Numbered from the stretch's first letter, positions 33,079-43,613 are shown. The stretch: 64,000 nt of DNA from Streptococcus sanguinis SK49 (GCF_000212815.1 NZ_GL890986.1:468339-532338); one strand, 5' to 3'. Translations and numbers: made by a program. The notes: generated by a model from the sequence alone, not told the origin.

Positions 33079-34368
33079 TTAATAAACATGTTTAGATACG
33101 ACTATACTATTTGGTTTTTCAAACTCTCGATTAAGGTAGGCTTGGTAAGTTCCTGGAGCGATAAATCCTTTGGGTGAGAGGATATCGGTGCCAGCCTGAC
33201 CGACTATGGTATCAGCCAAGAGCACACAGTTTGTAGATAAGACAAAGTAGGATTTAAACTTAGATTTGATAAATTTATAAAGTTCCCCATCTGTCTCATG
33301 TCTGATTTTATAAGCGTAGGTGTAGTCTTCCTTACCATCACCTGTCATGATTTTATCTGCACTTGGCTCCCATGGAATCGTCAGTTGTTTCAATTCAGCC
33401 AACTTTTTCTGAACTGCTTTTTCCATTTCAGGCGTCAAATCTATCCCATAACCAAAAAGCGTTTTTTGACTCTCACGTTTACATAGGTCAATGTACTTGT
33501 CACGATCACAGAAATATAAGACACCATCTCCTACCATGCCAAATAAGGTCTCAGAAGACGGATCATAGTTGCCATAAGAAATAACACGGCCTTGATAGCA
33601 GATATCCACATGACCAATTGCCGAAAACAGAGAGGTCTCAGCTGTATGAACAAAAATTTCAAGCTCCGCTGTCTTACCAGACTTCACCATTCCAAGATGG
33701 ATATCCTCTCTCTCATCAGCATTTTCCAGCATAAATTTGTTAATTTTTGCTAAAGTTCTTGCAGGGATGAGAGCGGCTAGGACAATAGGTAAGCTAATTC
33801 TAATGCGACGTTTGAGATGGTTTTTCCCAATTTCCCCTTCAAATAAGAAACCGTCACGGATATTGGACAGACCATAAAGGAAAAAATAAGCCCCTAAAAC
33901 AAAGAGTTGAAAGACAGAATTTCCCGTAGAGGACAAAAGACTAGCTCCACCAAGAAAAACTAGTAGAATACCATCTAGTAAGAGACGAAAACGAGGTCGA
34001 ATATTATTTTTACGGTAGAGAACATAGGTGACAAGATTAATCGTGGCCCTAAAAATCTGATAAACTCCAATCACAAGAGCCAGAACATAAATCGGTATAT
34101 CAGTCGCAAGATTAGAACCTAGCAAATATCCCAGCACTAACAATTTAACCAGTGCAACTCCCAAGGTATCCGTTGACTGGCTTTTTTTGAAAACTCTTAA
34201 TAGCAAATCTACGACCGTTGCTATCCAAGCTAAAAACAGAACCAGGCGAATAACTGTTACTGGCAACCAAGTCCCCGTGACCATCAAGATGAGACCTAGC
34301 AGAACAAACAAGAACCCCTGAGCAAGTAATTTCTTACCTGTCAGACCTAAAGATAGAATTTTCGCCAT
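33079..34368 (-). CDS. HdeD/DUF308-like membrane protein fused to a possible permuted papain-fold domain
   Basis: A 429-residue protein. The first 200 residues have six hydrophobic segments in the HdeD/DUF308 pattern. The cytoplasmic or outer half has GHVDICYQGRVISYG (His) and, 130 residues later, FVLSTNCVLLADTIVGQAG (Cys). A His first and an Asn-Cys later is the order in permuted NlpC/P60 (LRAT-, YiiX-, DUF4105-like) hydrolases. That reading is an inference from motif order only. ATG 34368 has an AAAGG site; an upstream TTG is less likely. It is cotranscribed with the AI-2E family gene. Confidence 0.75.
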   Translation of the reverse strand: MAKILSLGLTGKKLLAQGFLFVLLGLILMVTGTWLPVTVIRLVLFLAWIATVVDLLLRVFKKSQSTDTLGVALVKLLVLGYLLGSNLATDIPIYVLALVIGVYQIFRATINLVTYVLYRKNNIRPRFRLLLDGILLVFLGGASLLSSTGNSVFQLFVLGAYFFLYGLSNIRDGFLFEGEIGKNHLKRRIRISLPIVLAALIPARTLAKINKFMLENADEREDIHLGMVKSGKTAELEIFVHTAETSLFSAIGHVDICYQGRVISYGNYDPSSETLFGMVGDGVLYFCDRDKYIDLCKRESQKTLFGYGIDLTPEMEKAVQKKLAELKQLTIPWEPSADKIMTGDGKEDYTYAYKIRHETDGELYKFIKSKFKSYFVLSTNCVLLADTIVGQAGTDILSPKGFIAPGTYQAYLNREFEKPNSIVVSKHVY

Positions 34369-34790
34369 ATAAAAACCTTTCAACAATAAAAATTAAACAC
34401 TCCGATTAAACTGACTAGTAAATAGCCAACACTACAAACAGCCTGTGCCAGCAACATATGGTGACTAGAAATGACTGTAGTAATGTCACCATCTTGTCTT
34501 ATGCACTTCTAAAATTTGTTATATTGATTAGAAACCAGAGCTTATAAAAACTAGCTAAACTCGAGAGATAGACACAATTGCGACGAAAAAATGTATAACC
34601 AATTCAACTTGTTAAGGTAAGAAAGCATTATTTCCAATCTATTAATTATTCATATATTACCTATTATGACACAATATTCCCTATAGTTCAACTTTTTACT
34701 TGTTTTTATATTACACGGACTAAAAAGTTTTCAACAGTTGATTGCATTTGTTTTAATAAGTTTTAACCTTTCTTGGTTAGATAAAAAAAG
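34369..34790. other. AT-rich gap without recognisable gene
   Basis: No ORF with a ribosome site is found. The stretch is clearly more AT-rich than the core genes and contains only short, unremarkable repeats. It must include the promoter of the HdeD-like/AI-2E operon, though I see no convincing boxes. Confidence 0.6.
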
Positions 34791-34821
34791 AACCATACAG
34801 TTTAGAATCTGTATGGTTTTT
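34791..34821. terminator. Hairpin terminator at edge of integration scar
   Basis: A perfect 10-bp stem AACCATACAG (34791-34800)/CTGTATGGTT (34809-34818) is flanked by A-run and T-run, so it can work in either direction. It directly precedes the first copy of the duplicated scar segment. Confidence 0.75.
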
Positions 34822-34989
34822 GCCCCACTTTTGCCCCATTTTTAAATCATGACATTGAAAATACCTAAAAGTACCTTCCGAAAATCACTTAAATTTCAAC
34901 TTTTTAATTACTTTCAAGATGATATAGTCTCCCAAATCCATGGGGGCATCTACATACAACAGGAAAAGCCTTGGAATCAAGGCTTTTTT
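34817..34989 (+). repeat. Integration scar copy 1 (att-like segment of tRNA-Lys)
   Basis: This segment recurs at 36518-36694. Both begin with TTTTTGCCCCACTTTTGCC, continue through GACATTGAAAATACCTAAAAG, and end with a piece of the tRNA-Lys 3-prime end (here TGGGGGCATC at 34941-34950) plus the tRNA terminator stem (AAGCCTTG/CAAGGCTT, T-run). This is the layout left by elements that integrate into the tRNA gene. Confidence 0.7.
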
Positions 34990-35032
34990 GTGTAGTCTTA
35001 GCACTAAAAAACGATAGAAAAAACACCCCTTC

Positions 35033-35087
35033 TGAACTGCACCCCAAAAGTTAGACAGAAAAAACCTAACTTTTGTGGCGCAGTTCA
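35033..35087. repeat. Solo IS3-family-type inverted repeat pair (MITE-like)
   Basis: Arms at 35033-35054 and 35066-35087 match in 20 of 22 positions around an 11-bp centre. The arm begins TGAACTGCACCCCAAAAG, which resembles the terminal repeat of IS3/IS150-type elements. Nothing of a transposase lies between the arms, so this is a minimal remnant or MITE. Confidence 0.65.
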
Positions 35088-35181
35088 TTCGCGTCACATG
35101 AAGTTATTTAAGCATCTCCCTTTTTTTTATTACCATTTTCTGTTATAATAAATTGTACTTCTAAAATAGAAAGGTCTTAAG

Positions 35182-36327
35182 ATGACAACTCTTATTAAAC
35201 ATAAACGTGTAGAATTTTCAGAACTTTTTTATGACCTAGTTTTTGTTTTTGCAATTTCAAAAGTAACTACTTTAATTGACCATCTTCATAACGGTATTTT
35301 GACTTGGAATTCTTTCCTTGATTTTTTCATTGCTACTTTGTTTCTCATCGATTCCTGGATGATTCAAACCGATTATACCAATCGCTATGGAAAGAACTCT
35401 TTATTTAACATAGTAATCATGTTTATCAAAATGGGAATTTTACTCTTTATAGCCAATATGATTGGACCTGATTGGCAACAATATTTTCATTATCTCTGTT
35501 GGGCTATTGGTACATTAACCCTTACCTTATTTTTTCAATATTTGGTTGAATTTTTTAGAAAATCAACCGATGATGCTAATCGGGAAAGTATCAAAGGTTT
35601 TCTATGGATAACAGGTCTAGGAAGTTTAGGATTCTATCTAGCAGCTCTTCTTCCTATTTACCTTAGAGTCTATATCTTATTTGCTAGTATTCTGCTAACA
35701 TTTATTATGCCAAGTATCTTGCTTAATAAAGATAAGCATTACCAGGTAAATCTCCCCCATTTAATCGAGCGTATCTCCCTTCTTGTCATTATTATGTTTG
35801 GAGAGATGATTACGGAGCTAGCTAACTTCTTTACAATCGAGAATTTCTCGATTTATTCGGTTCTTTATTTCATTATTATGATTTCTCTGTTCTTGTTTTA
35901 TTTTGGTCAATTCGACCATGCTATTGATGAAAAATCTAATCAAAAGGGACTATTTCTAATTTACAGTCACTATCCTATTTTCATTGGACTTATTATGATG
36001 ACTGTATCGATGAGTTTTCTTCAGAATCCTGAAGCTAATCGTCTCTTTGCAACCATCTTCTCTTATATCGGATTTGGCCTCTTCCAAGTTGCTGTCCTAG
36101 TAAATGGGCCCTGTAACAAACACTATCTTCGCTATTCGAAAAGTTACTACTGTGTCCAAGCGACACTCTATCTGGCTGCCTTGATTCTCTCTTTAATCTT
36201 TGCTTCTAATCCTATAATAGTAGTGAGTATTACAACCATTTTAGCTCTAGCTATAGCCATTCATTTTATTTATTTTTATATGACACAGAATAAAAAATAT
36301 TCCAAATCTAACTGGGGGTTCTTTTAA
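35182..36327 (+). CDS. Low temperature requirement protein A (LtrA) family membrane protein
   Basis: A 381-residue protein with about eleven hydrophobic segments. The N-terminal RVEFSELFYDLVFVFAI is the LtrA signature, and ERISLLVIIMFGEMITEL in the middle is the second conserved block. LtrA proteins were named from a Listeria mutant unable to grow in the cold; the biochemical role is unknown. ATG 35182 has a GAAAGG site. The gene sits alone between two tRNA-Lys scars, is AT-rich, and is probably cargo of a former integrated element. Confidence 0.88.
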   Translation: MTTLIKHKRVEFSELFYDLVFVFAISKVTTLIDHLHNGILTWNSFLDFFIATLFLIDSWMIQTDYTNRYGKNSLFNIVIMFIKMGILLFIANMIGPDWQQYFHYLCWAIGTLTLTLFFQYLVEFFRKSTDDANRESIKGFLWITGLGSLGFYLAALLPIYLRVYILFASILLTFIMPSILLNKDKHYQVNLPHLIERISLLVIIMFGEMITELANFFTIENFSIYSVLYFIIMISLFLFYFGQFDHAIDEKSNQKGLFLIYSHYPIFIGLIMMTVSMSFLQNPEANRLFATIFSYIGFGLFQVAVLVNGPCNKHYLRYSKSYYCVQATLYLAALILSLIFASNPIIVVSITTILALAIAIHFIYFYMTQNKKYSKSNWGFF

Positions 36328-36374
36328 TGAGTTTATAACATAAAAAAGCTTTGGGAACCAAGGCTTTATATGAT

Positions 36375-36446
36375 ATCAATCACCGACCACGAAAATGTTT
36401 AGCTTACAGAACTGCTAGTGAAGCTCTAGAGGATGAGTTCGAGTAA
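36375..36446 (+). pseudogene. IS30-family transposase C-terminal remnant
   Basis: Translating the plus strand gives INHRPRKCLAYRTASEALED followed by FE and a stop at 36444-36446. This is the conserved tail of IS30-type transposases (NHRPRKCL). Nothing upstream continues the frame, so only the last 23 codons survive. Confidence 0.8.
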
Positions 36447-36517
36447 ATGTTGCACTTATTCTTGCAATTTATCATTTACTTGATGCACGAACTCGATATT
36501 TTTTTCGTTAATTTGTT

Positions 36518-36694
36518 TTTGCCCCACTTTTGCCCCATTTTTAAATCCTGACATTGAAAATACCTAAAAGTATTTCCCTAAAATCAGCTATATTTCAACA
36601 TTTTTGTTTATTTTCAATATGAAAAGTTCTTACAAATTCATGCAGGGGGCATAGAAATAGATAAGAAAAAGCCTTGGTTTCAGGGCTTTTTTGT
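36518..36694 (+). repeat. Integration scar copy 2 (att-like segment of tRNA-Lys)
   Basis: Direct repeat of 34817-34989 with scattered substitutions. Here the tRNA piece is longer: TGCAGGGGGCA at 36641-36651 equals the last 11 bases of the tRNA gene. A terminator stem (AAGCCTTG/CAGGGCTT) and T-run follow at about 36671-36692. Confidence 0.75.
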
Positions 36695-36699
36695 TTGTT

Positions 36700-37030
36700 T
36701 TATCTTTTTTCTGCTCAATCATCTCCTTAAATTCAAAGTAGATTTTCAACAAAAAAATCCCCTTCCTTTAGGCACAAAAAGGAGGGGGTATTGCATAACA
36801 AAAACTACAAGAGAAGACTGAAGTAAAATAAGTTTGACGAAAACCTGATAAAGATGATCACACACTGAGCATATTCCTAAGGATGTCTTATAATTTTTTT
36901 GGTTTAGGAATTAAGAAAGATTATATATATCAAGTTTTGATATGCCTCACGCTTGCATATCCAAGCGGCTTTCCCCGTAGTTCTGAGCAACTAATTTGTT
37001 CTAGGAAACATCTTAGTTGCTTTTTATTTT
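36700..37030 (+). ncRNA. Possible small RNA ending in a strong terminator
   Basis: No ORF is found in this gap. Near its end GCAACTAA (36987-36994) and TTAGTTGC (37013-37020) form a stem followed by TTTTTATTTT, a good plus-strand terminator with no gene to terminate. Upstream are an AT-rich promoter-like stretch (TTATATATATC near 36922) and C-rich single-strand candidates (TTTCCCC). A short trans-acting RNA of about 80-110 nt would fit; the start is unknown. Confidence 0.35.
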
Positions 37031-37161
37031 AAAACAACTATATTACGGAACATCACAGTCTCGATTAACAAAAGGATACAAGATAGTGACTGATTGTAAA
37101 AAACATTCTTAATTCTGCTTTCTAAAAAGCGACCACTGCTACTTCGGAGTTGGAGTAAAAA

Positions 37162-37188
37162 ATCTCTGTCCCTTAAGGGAACAGAGAT
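37162..37188 (-). terminator. Terminator of the LPXTG adhesin gene
   Basis: ATCTCTGT and ACAGAGAT enclose a CCCTTAAGGG-like core, giving a nearly perfect long stem, followed on the minus strand by TTTTTT. Confidence 0.85.
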
Positions 37189-37193
37189 GAAAT

Positions 37194-38921
37194 TTATTTC
37201 TTCTTCGCACGGAAGACAACAAAGCCTACCAAGCCTACTAGAGCTACTCCAGCAGCAATCATGATCCAGCTAGCATTCTCACCTGTTTTAGGAAGAGCCT
37301 TCTTGACTACAGTACTACTAGAACTACTACTTGAACCTGGTGCTTGAGGTTTGCTTGGAATGATTGTATTAATAATATTCATGCCATCTACAGTAGTTGT
37401 ATAATCATAAACACTATCTTCAGTTACAGAATATACGATATCGGTTCCATCCGCACTACTAGCAGGTAAATCAGTAAATTCATATTTCCATTCACCCTTT
37501 TCATTTGGACGAACTTCTTTAGAAGCAACTTCAGTACCATTGGCAAAGAGGTGAACAGTAATCTTATCAGGACGCTTACCAGCTTTATTGTTATCATCAA
37601 CCCAAGTTTTGGTACCTGAAGCAGTAATCAAAGCTTGACGGTTAGTGAAGTCTTTGTAAATGACACCAGATCCATAAGTGTCAAGCTGAGCAGCATTGAC
37701 TTGAATAGCTTCATCAGATAGTTGATAACCTGCTGGAGCTTTAGTCTCTTTAATGACATAATGTTCTTTAATCAGATTACTGAAAGAAGCCACGCCATTA
37801 GAATCACTCGTAGCTGTCTGAACAACTGTCACACCGTCTGCATCATAGAGCGTAAACTCAGCACCTTCTAAAGGTTTTCCATTTTCATCCTTCTTAGTTA
37901 CTTGAACCCCATATACATCTCCATTCGCCAATCCATTTGCATGTTGATAACGAACGACTGCAGAAGATTTTTGATCCTCTATATTATCCGCCTTTAAAAC
38001 AGCATCATTAGGAAATTGTGTTCCATTTAGCGGGGCAGCAGGAAATTTCACTCGATAGCGGATAGAAAAACCTTCATCTGCTGAGATATTACCCAAGTTT
38101 AGCTTGAATGAACGTTTATCTTCAGATAGTTCTACTTTATATTGAGCAGTCACATCTTCACGTTCTTTAGCGAGATGAAAAGAATTATCAGATGGGTCTA
38201 CAATCCAACGACTCTTTATGATTTCAAAGCGATTCATATCAATTTCTCCACCTTCAAATCCAAGAGTGTCAGCAATTTGTACATTCTGTAATTCCTGACC
38301 ATCTTGGTTGATGTTCAAGCAATAGGTGATAGACTTGATATCATCCGCATTATCCCAGCCAGATTTTATAAAGGTATGAGGCTTTTCTGGCTGGCCAGGA
38401 ACACCTTTGAAATCAATCTTTCCGAACTCAATAATTACATTTTTTCCAATAGTAAGGTAAAAAGGTATAGAGTTCTTATCTTTGGCAACAGTATGATCTA
38501 CACGAGCAATAAGATGAACTTTCCCTTCAATCCTGGACTTTGTTAACACATAATCTGTATAGGTCAAAGTTAGTTCCTTGGAATTGCTATTAACCGCTGC
38601 AGTTGCAACCAAATTGCCATCTTTATCCTTCACTTCAAAATCAACATCTTCTAAAATGAATTGCGCGGGAAGAGAAATACTCGTTGTATCTCCTGGCTGA
38701 ACTTTCCCATAATTAAAAGCAAAGTTCGCATCTATTTGGAATCTCTCCCAAAGAGCCAATCCTTCAGTAAGTGCTTCTCCTTTTTCATTATAAACATTAA
38801 CTGACGTAAAGACGTCATCTACTGTTGCTGCTTTCGCTTCTTTAGCACCTGTAAAAATGGAACCTGTACACAAGAAAACGAGTGATAATAAACTTGCAAA
38901 TATCTGCGTCAATTTTTTCAT
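37194..38921 (-). CDS. LPXTG-anchored Cna/SpaA-type surface adhesin
   Basis: A 575-residue wall protein. The signal peptide ends near KEAKAATVDD. Residues about 35-330 form two Ig-like adhesive subdomains of the collagen-binding/fibrinogen-binding type (VQPGDTTSISLPAQF, DTLGFEGGEIDM, YRVKFPAAPLNGTQFPN). A SpaA-type domain follows (GVQVTKKDENGKPLEGAEF, IKETKAPAGYQLSDEAI), then a Cna-B domain (TASGTKTWVDDNNKAG, KRPDKITVHLFANGTEV, VYSVTED). The end is LPKTGENASW, a hydrophobic helix and FRAKKK. Conserved Lys, Asn and Glu suggest intramolecular isopeptide bonds. No sortase C or pilin partner is adjacent, so a monomeric adhesin is likely. ATG 38921 has GGAG 8 bp upstream. It is AT-rich compared with groEL. 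Confidence 0.88.
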   Translation of the reverse strand: MKKLTQIFASLLSLVFLCTGSIFTGAKEAKAATVDDVFTSVNVYNEKGEALTEGLALWERFQIDANFAFNYGKVQPGDTTSISLPAQFILEDVDFEVKDKDGNLVATAAVNSNSKELTLTYTDYVLTKSRIEGKVHLIARVDHTVAKDKNSIPFYLTIGKNVIIEFGKIDFKGVPGQPEKPHTFIKSGWDNADDIKSITYCLNINQDGQELQNVQIADTLGFEGGEIDMNRFEIIKSRWIVDPSDNSFHLAKEREDVTAQYKVELSEDKRSFKLNLGNISADEGFSIRYRVKFPAAPLNGTQFPNDAVLKADNIEDQKSSAVVRYQHANGLANGDVYGVQVTKKDENGKPLEGAEFTLYDADGVTVVQTATSDSNGVASFSNLIKEHYVIKETKAPAGYQLSDEAIQVNAAQLDTYGSGVIYKDFTNRQALITASGTKTWVDDNNKAGKRPDKITVHLFANGTEVASKEVRPNEKGEWKYEFTDLPASSADGTDIVYSVTEDSVYDYTTTVDGMNIINTIIPSKPQAPGSSSSSSSTVVKKALPKTGENASWIMIAAGVALVGLVGFVVFRAKKK

Positions 38922-39282
38922 TTTTGTCACTCCATAGTCACTTTTTATAGATTATGTAAAAAATATTAAAATTTATTTACATTTCCACTATACTACATAT
39001 ATTAGACTATCATACGATTGACTATAAGTCAACTATTATACTTTACTAGTTGATAAACAAGCTACAATCTGTAAACCTAGATTTTTCCCAAAAACCTTGT
39101 CATTTAAGACTTGGAAACACTTGCAGCTGTTATTTCTTTGTATTTTTTGAAACAAAAACGTAATATTTGACAACCAAACAAATGAACCAATCTAAACACT
39201 TCTCAAGGATATGAACATATATATAAATATATACTTGCTTAAAACAAAATTTTCAAGCACTTCCATATATAGTAATATAATC
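38922..39282. other. AT-rich adhesin upstream region with palindrome
   Basis: No gene is seen. TTGACTATAAGTCAA at 39018-39032 is an inverted repeat (6-bp arms, 3-bp centre) of a kind that could be an operator. Several TATAAT-like boxes face the adhesin, for instance around 39035, but none pairs with a clear -35. Confidence 0.4.
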
Positions 39283-39311
39283 AAAAAAACTGAACAAATC
39301 TGCTCAGTTTT
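39283..39311 (-). terminator. Terminator of groESL
   Basis: AAAACTGA (39286-39293) and TCAGTTTT (39304-39311) form the stem; seven T residues follow on the minus strand. It lies about 65 bp past the groEL stop. Confidence 0.75.
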
Positions 39312-39374
39312 CTAATTGATAAATATAAGACAAAGATTATACCTAATTTATACGAATATATAATCCATTATTTT

Positions 39375-41302
<1,928 letters not shown>

Positions 41303-41326
41303 GGTTTTCCTCCAAAGATTGATTTT

Positions 41327-41353
41327 TTAGCACTCTAAACTATCGAGTGCTAA
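41327..41353 (-). promoter_or_regulatory. CIRCE operator (HrcA-binding site)
   Basis: TTAGCACTC (41327-41335), 9 bp, then GAGTGCTAA (41345-41353), an exact match to the CIRCE consensus. The HrcA repressor binds here and is inactivated by heat stress. Confidence 0.98.
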
Positions 41354-41383
41354 TCTATAGTTATTATTTTATCACTTGGTCAA
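41354..41383 (-). promoter_or_regulatory. groESL promoter
   Basis: On the minus strand TTGACC (41378-41383) and TATAGA (41354-41359) are 18 bp apart, directly upstream of CIRCE, so HrcA would cover the transcription start. Confidence 0.7.
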
Positions 41384-41517
41384 AAATAGTCAAGAAAAAA
41401 AGCGGCTAGATGAAAGAAAAATTTTATTTTTTTGCTTTACTTGCTCCTAAAGTCAAAAAAATAAAAAACAAGTCCGAGCTAAAATCCTCTCAGACTTGTC
41501 TTTAGGGGGAGAAATGT

Positions 41518-41808
41518 CTATCTTGCAAGTTTTAGTTTTGCTTCAAAATCATCAATCACTTTTTGCAGATTTAGGCGCCCTCTATAGATCCCATAGCCAA
41601 ACAAAAGCATGGCTAAGATACCAAGTAGAGCTAGAACGATTCCTGCAATCAGTGCTAGGAGATTGGTCTCATGAAAGAGATAAATCAGAACAAGACCCAT
41701 GCTGGCAATGGCAAAGAAGAGACTGAACCAGCGTCCTAGATTTTCAATCATGTGCTTCTGGTAGTGAATTTCTGTTTCATAGCCTTCAATCAATTCTTGT
41801 TCTGTCAT
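41518..41808 (-). CDS. Small membrane protein, unknown family
   Basis: A 96-residue protein with a soluble helical start (MTEQELIEGYETEIHYQKHMIENLGRW) and two membrane segments (SLFFAIASMGLVLIYLF and LLALIAGIVLALLGILAMLLFGYGIY) joined by a short loop, with both ends on the same side. ATG 41808 has a GGAG site; a longer start is less well supported. It lies between groESL and the PTS genes with its own orientation towards groES. No function can be assigned. Confidence 0.75.
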   Translation of the reverse strand: MTEQELIEGYETEIHYQKHMIENLGRWFSLFFAIASMGLVLIYLFHETNLLALIAGIVLALLGILAMLLFGYGIYRGRLNLQKVIDDFEAKLKLAR

Positions 41809-41902
41809 GATTTTCTCCGTTCTTTCTTTTACTCTGCTCAAAAAAATTTGTATTAGACTAGCAGCAAATCGGACTTACTGCCAGCCTGAAATTGAGCGAG
41901 GA

Positions 41903-42739
41903 TTAGTATTTCAGTTGAGGGTCAAAGATGCCAAGCGCTACACCAATCAAAGCAATGACAACCAAGAGGAGCATAACGAGGTTTGGTGATACTTTTTTCT
42001 TGGCCATCAGCCACCAGCAAAGGGTGATAAAGCCAGCTGTTAAGAGACCTGGATAAACACCGTCAATTTTTTCTTGCAGCTTCAGGAAGGCTTCGCCATC
42101 AGCATTTTTCAGCTCTAATGAAGTCGTTACAGATACCCAAGTTGCAGCGACTGCCCCGATAACCATACCACCAATAACACTGATTGCCTTACGAAGCGCC
42201 TGTCCTTTAGGTCCTACAAGGAATTCTACCGCCTTGTCCCCTAATTCATAGCCTTTGAAGTAGGCAAAGCGCATACCGCCATAGATGAGAACATTCCAGA
42301 CAAGGATGTAGAAGAGAGCCCCGATAGGATTTCCACCTTTAGAGAGGCCAAGGGCAATCCCCAGCAGAACTGGAATCAAAGTTCCGACAACCAAAGAGTC
42401 ACCGATACCCGCAATAGGTCCCATGAGACCGGCACGCATACCATTGATAGTTTCGCCGTCAACAGCGTCACCATTGGCACGCGCTTCTTCCAAACCAGCT
42501 GTAATCCCCACTACCAAAGCTCCGAGCTGAGGTTCAGTGTTGAAGAAAGCTGTATAAGTCTGCATAGCTTCTTTCTGCTCTGCCTTGTCTTTGTAGAGTT
42601 CTTCCACGATTGGCAGCATAGAGGTCAAGTAGCCGAAAGTCTGCATGTGCTCTTGAGAGAAGCAAGTCAAATGACCATAGTACCAATGGTGGAATGATTT
42701 CGCTAAAGTCTTTTTAGTTATTTTCTTTCTTTCAGCCAT
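41903..42739 (-). CDS. PTS mannose-family component IID
   Basis: A 278-residue membrane component of a mannose-family (ManXYZ/Aga/Sor) phosphotransferase system. Motifs: FHHWYYGHLTCFSQEHMQTFGY near the start, EMPYTAFFNTEPQLGALVVGI-like region, and MAGLMGPIAGIGDSLVVGTLIPVLLGIALGL-type core (here MRAGLMGPIAGIGDSL). IID with IIC forms the channel. ATG 42739 lies one base after the IIC stop with a GAGGAGG site. The exact sugar cannot be read from sequence. Confidence 0.93.
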   Translation of the reverse strand: MAERKKITKKTLAKSFHHWYYGHLTCFSQEHMQTFGYLTSMLPIVEELYKDKAEQKEAMQTYTAFFNTEPQLGALVVGITAGLEEARANGDAVDGETINGMRAGLMGPIAGIGDSLVVGTLIPVLLGIALGLSKGGNPIGALFYILVWNVLIYGGMRFAYFKGYELGDKAVEFLVGPKGQALRKAISVIGGMVIGAVAATWVSVTTSLELKNADGEAFLKLQEKIDGVYPGLLTAGFITLCWWLMAKKKVSPNLVMLLLVVIALIGVALGIFDPQLKY

Positions 42740-42740
42740 C

Positions 42741-43586
42741 TTAGATATCCTCCTCATCGTCATCAAAGTCAGCCCCACCAGCCGGCGCGGTTACACGAGC
42801 TGATTTGATTACTTCCAATTCATAGTAAATTACTGCAAAAATCAATGAAACAACTGCACTGGCAACCAAATTAAGACCGAGTGACTTAGCCAAGGTGAAG
42901 CCCACAAAGAATGGGATAAAGTCAGCAGCCTTGGTAACGATTTGTTTCAAAAGAATGGCAATACCGACACATGGGAGAAGAGCTCCGACTGTAAAGAGGG
43001 ATTTCATGATGAAGCCATCCATTGGCAGGTGGGTCTTCATCAGTTCAACCATATTCGGACCAAACTTCGTGATAATCATAGTTGGAAGGAAAGAGAAGAC
43101 AAAGTGGGAAATCCAAGGATAGACCCAGTCAACAGCGTAAAGCTTTTTGAATTCGCCTTTTTCAACAGCTTTCCAGCCAATGTGCTGCCAAAGCAAGTTT
43201 GTAGTGGCTGTTCCATAGAAGAGAACTGTACCGATAGTACCAACTGCTGCTCCGATTGGTGCAGCTGCTGCAGCGATAGCAGATTCAGACGTGATTCCTT
43301 TAGAGTGAACAAACAAGATTGCGAGAGGAATCCCAATGTAAGAAATCGCCCGAACGTCAGCGGAAACTGTCCCACCTGGTGTTACCAGAGCGATATAGAG
43401 AACCTGAAGGGCTACCCCAACCATAATACCTGTTTTTAAATCTCCAAGAATCAAGCCACTAATCAAGCCTCCGACCAGTGGACGTCCCAGAGTGTAGTTA
43501 CCAATACTAGAACCACCCATACCAGGCATAGAAGCTAAACTAGCAAAAAGACCCAGTAAAGCGGCTTGCAGCCAAGAAATTGTCAT
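42741..43586 (-). CDS. PTS mannose-family component IIC
   Basis: A 281-residue polytopic IIC protein: SMPGMGGSSIGNYTLGRPLVGGLISG at the start, MVGVALQVLYIALVTPGGTVSADVRA, and six or more membrane segments. The tail is acidic (DFDDDEEDI). It is the sugar-translocating subunit and is translationally coupled to IID. Sequence type recalls the galactosamine/sorbose branch of the family rather than the main glucose/mannose ManM, but this is a judgement by eye. Confidence 0.93.
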   Translation of the reverse strand: MTISWLQAALLGLFASLASMPGMGGSSIGNYTLGRPLVGGLISGLILGDLKTGIMVGVALQVLYIALVTPGGTVSADVRAISYIGIPLAILFVHSKGITSESAIAAAAAPIGAAVGTIGTVLFYGTATTNLLWQHIGWKAVEKGEFKKLYAVDWVYPWISHFVFSFLPTMIITKFGPNMVELMKTHLPMDGFIMKSLFTVGALLPCVGIAILLKQIVTKAADFIPFFVGFTLAKSLGLNLVASAVVSLIFAVIYYELEVIKSARVTAPAGGADFDDDEEDI

Positions 43587-43613
43587 AATTGACCCTCCTT
43601 TTCATTATTGTAA

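Noticed and set aside
34885..35097. 70-codon minus-strand ORF over the scar and IS-type repeat
   Set aside because: It runs through a tRNA terminator copy and an inverted repeat and has no ribosome site.
36900..36940. CiaR-box promoter for the possible small RNA
   Set aside because: ATTAAG is followed at the right spacing by TTATAT, which matches only half of the second box.
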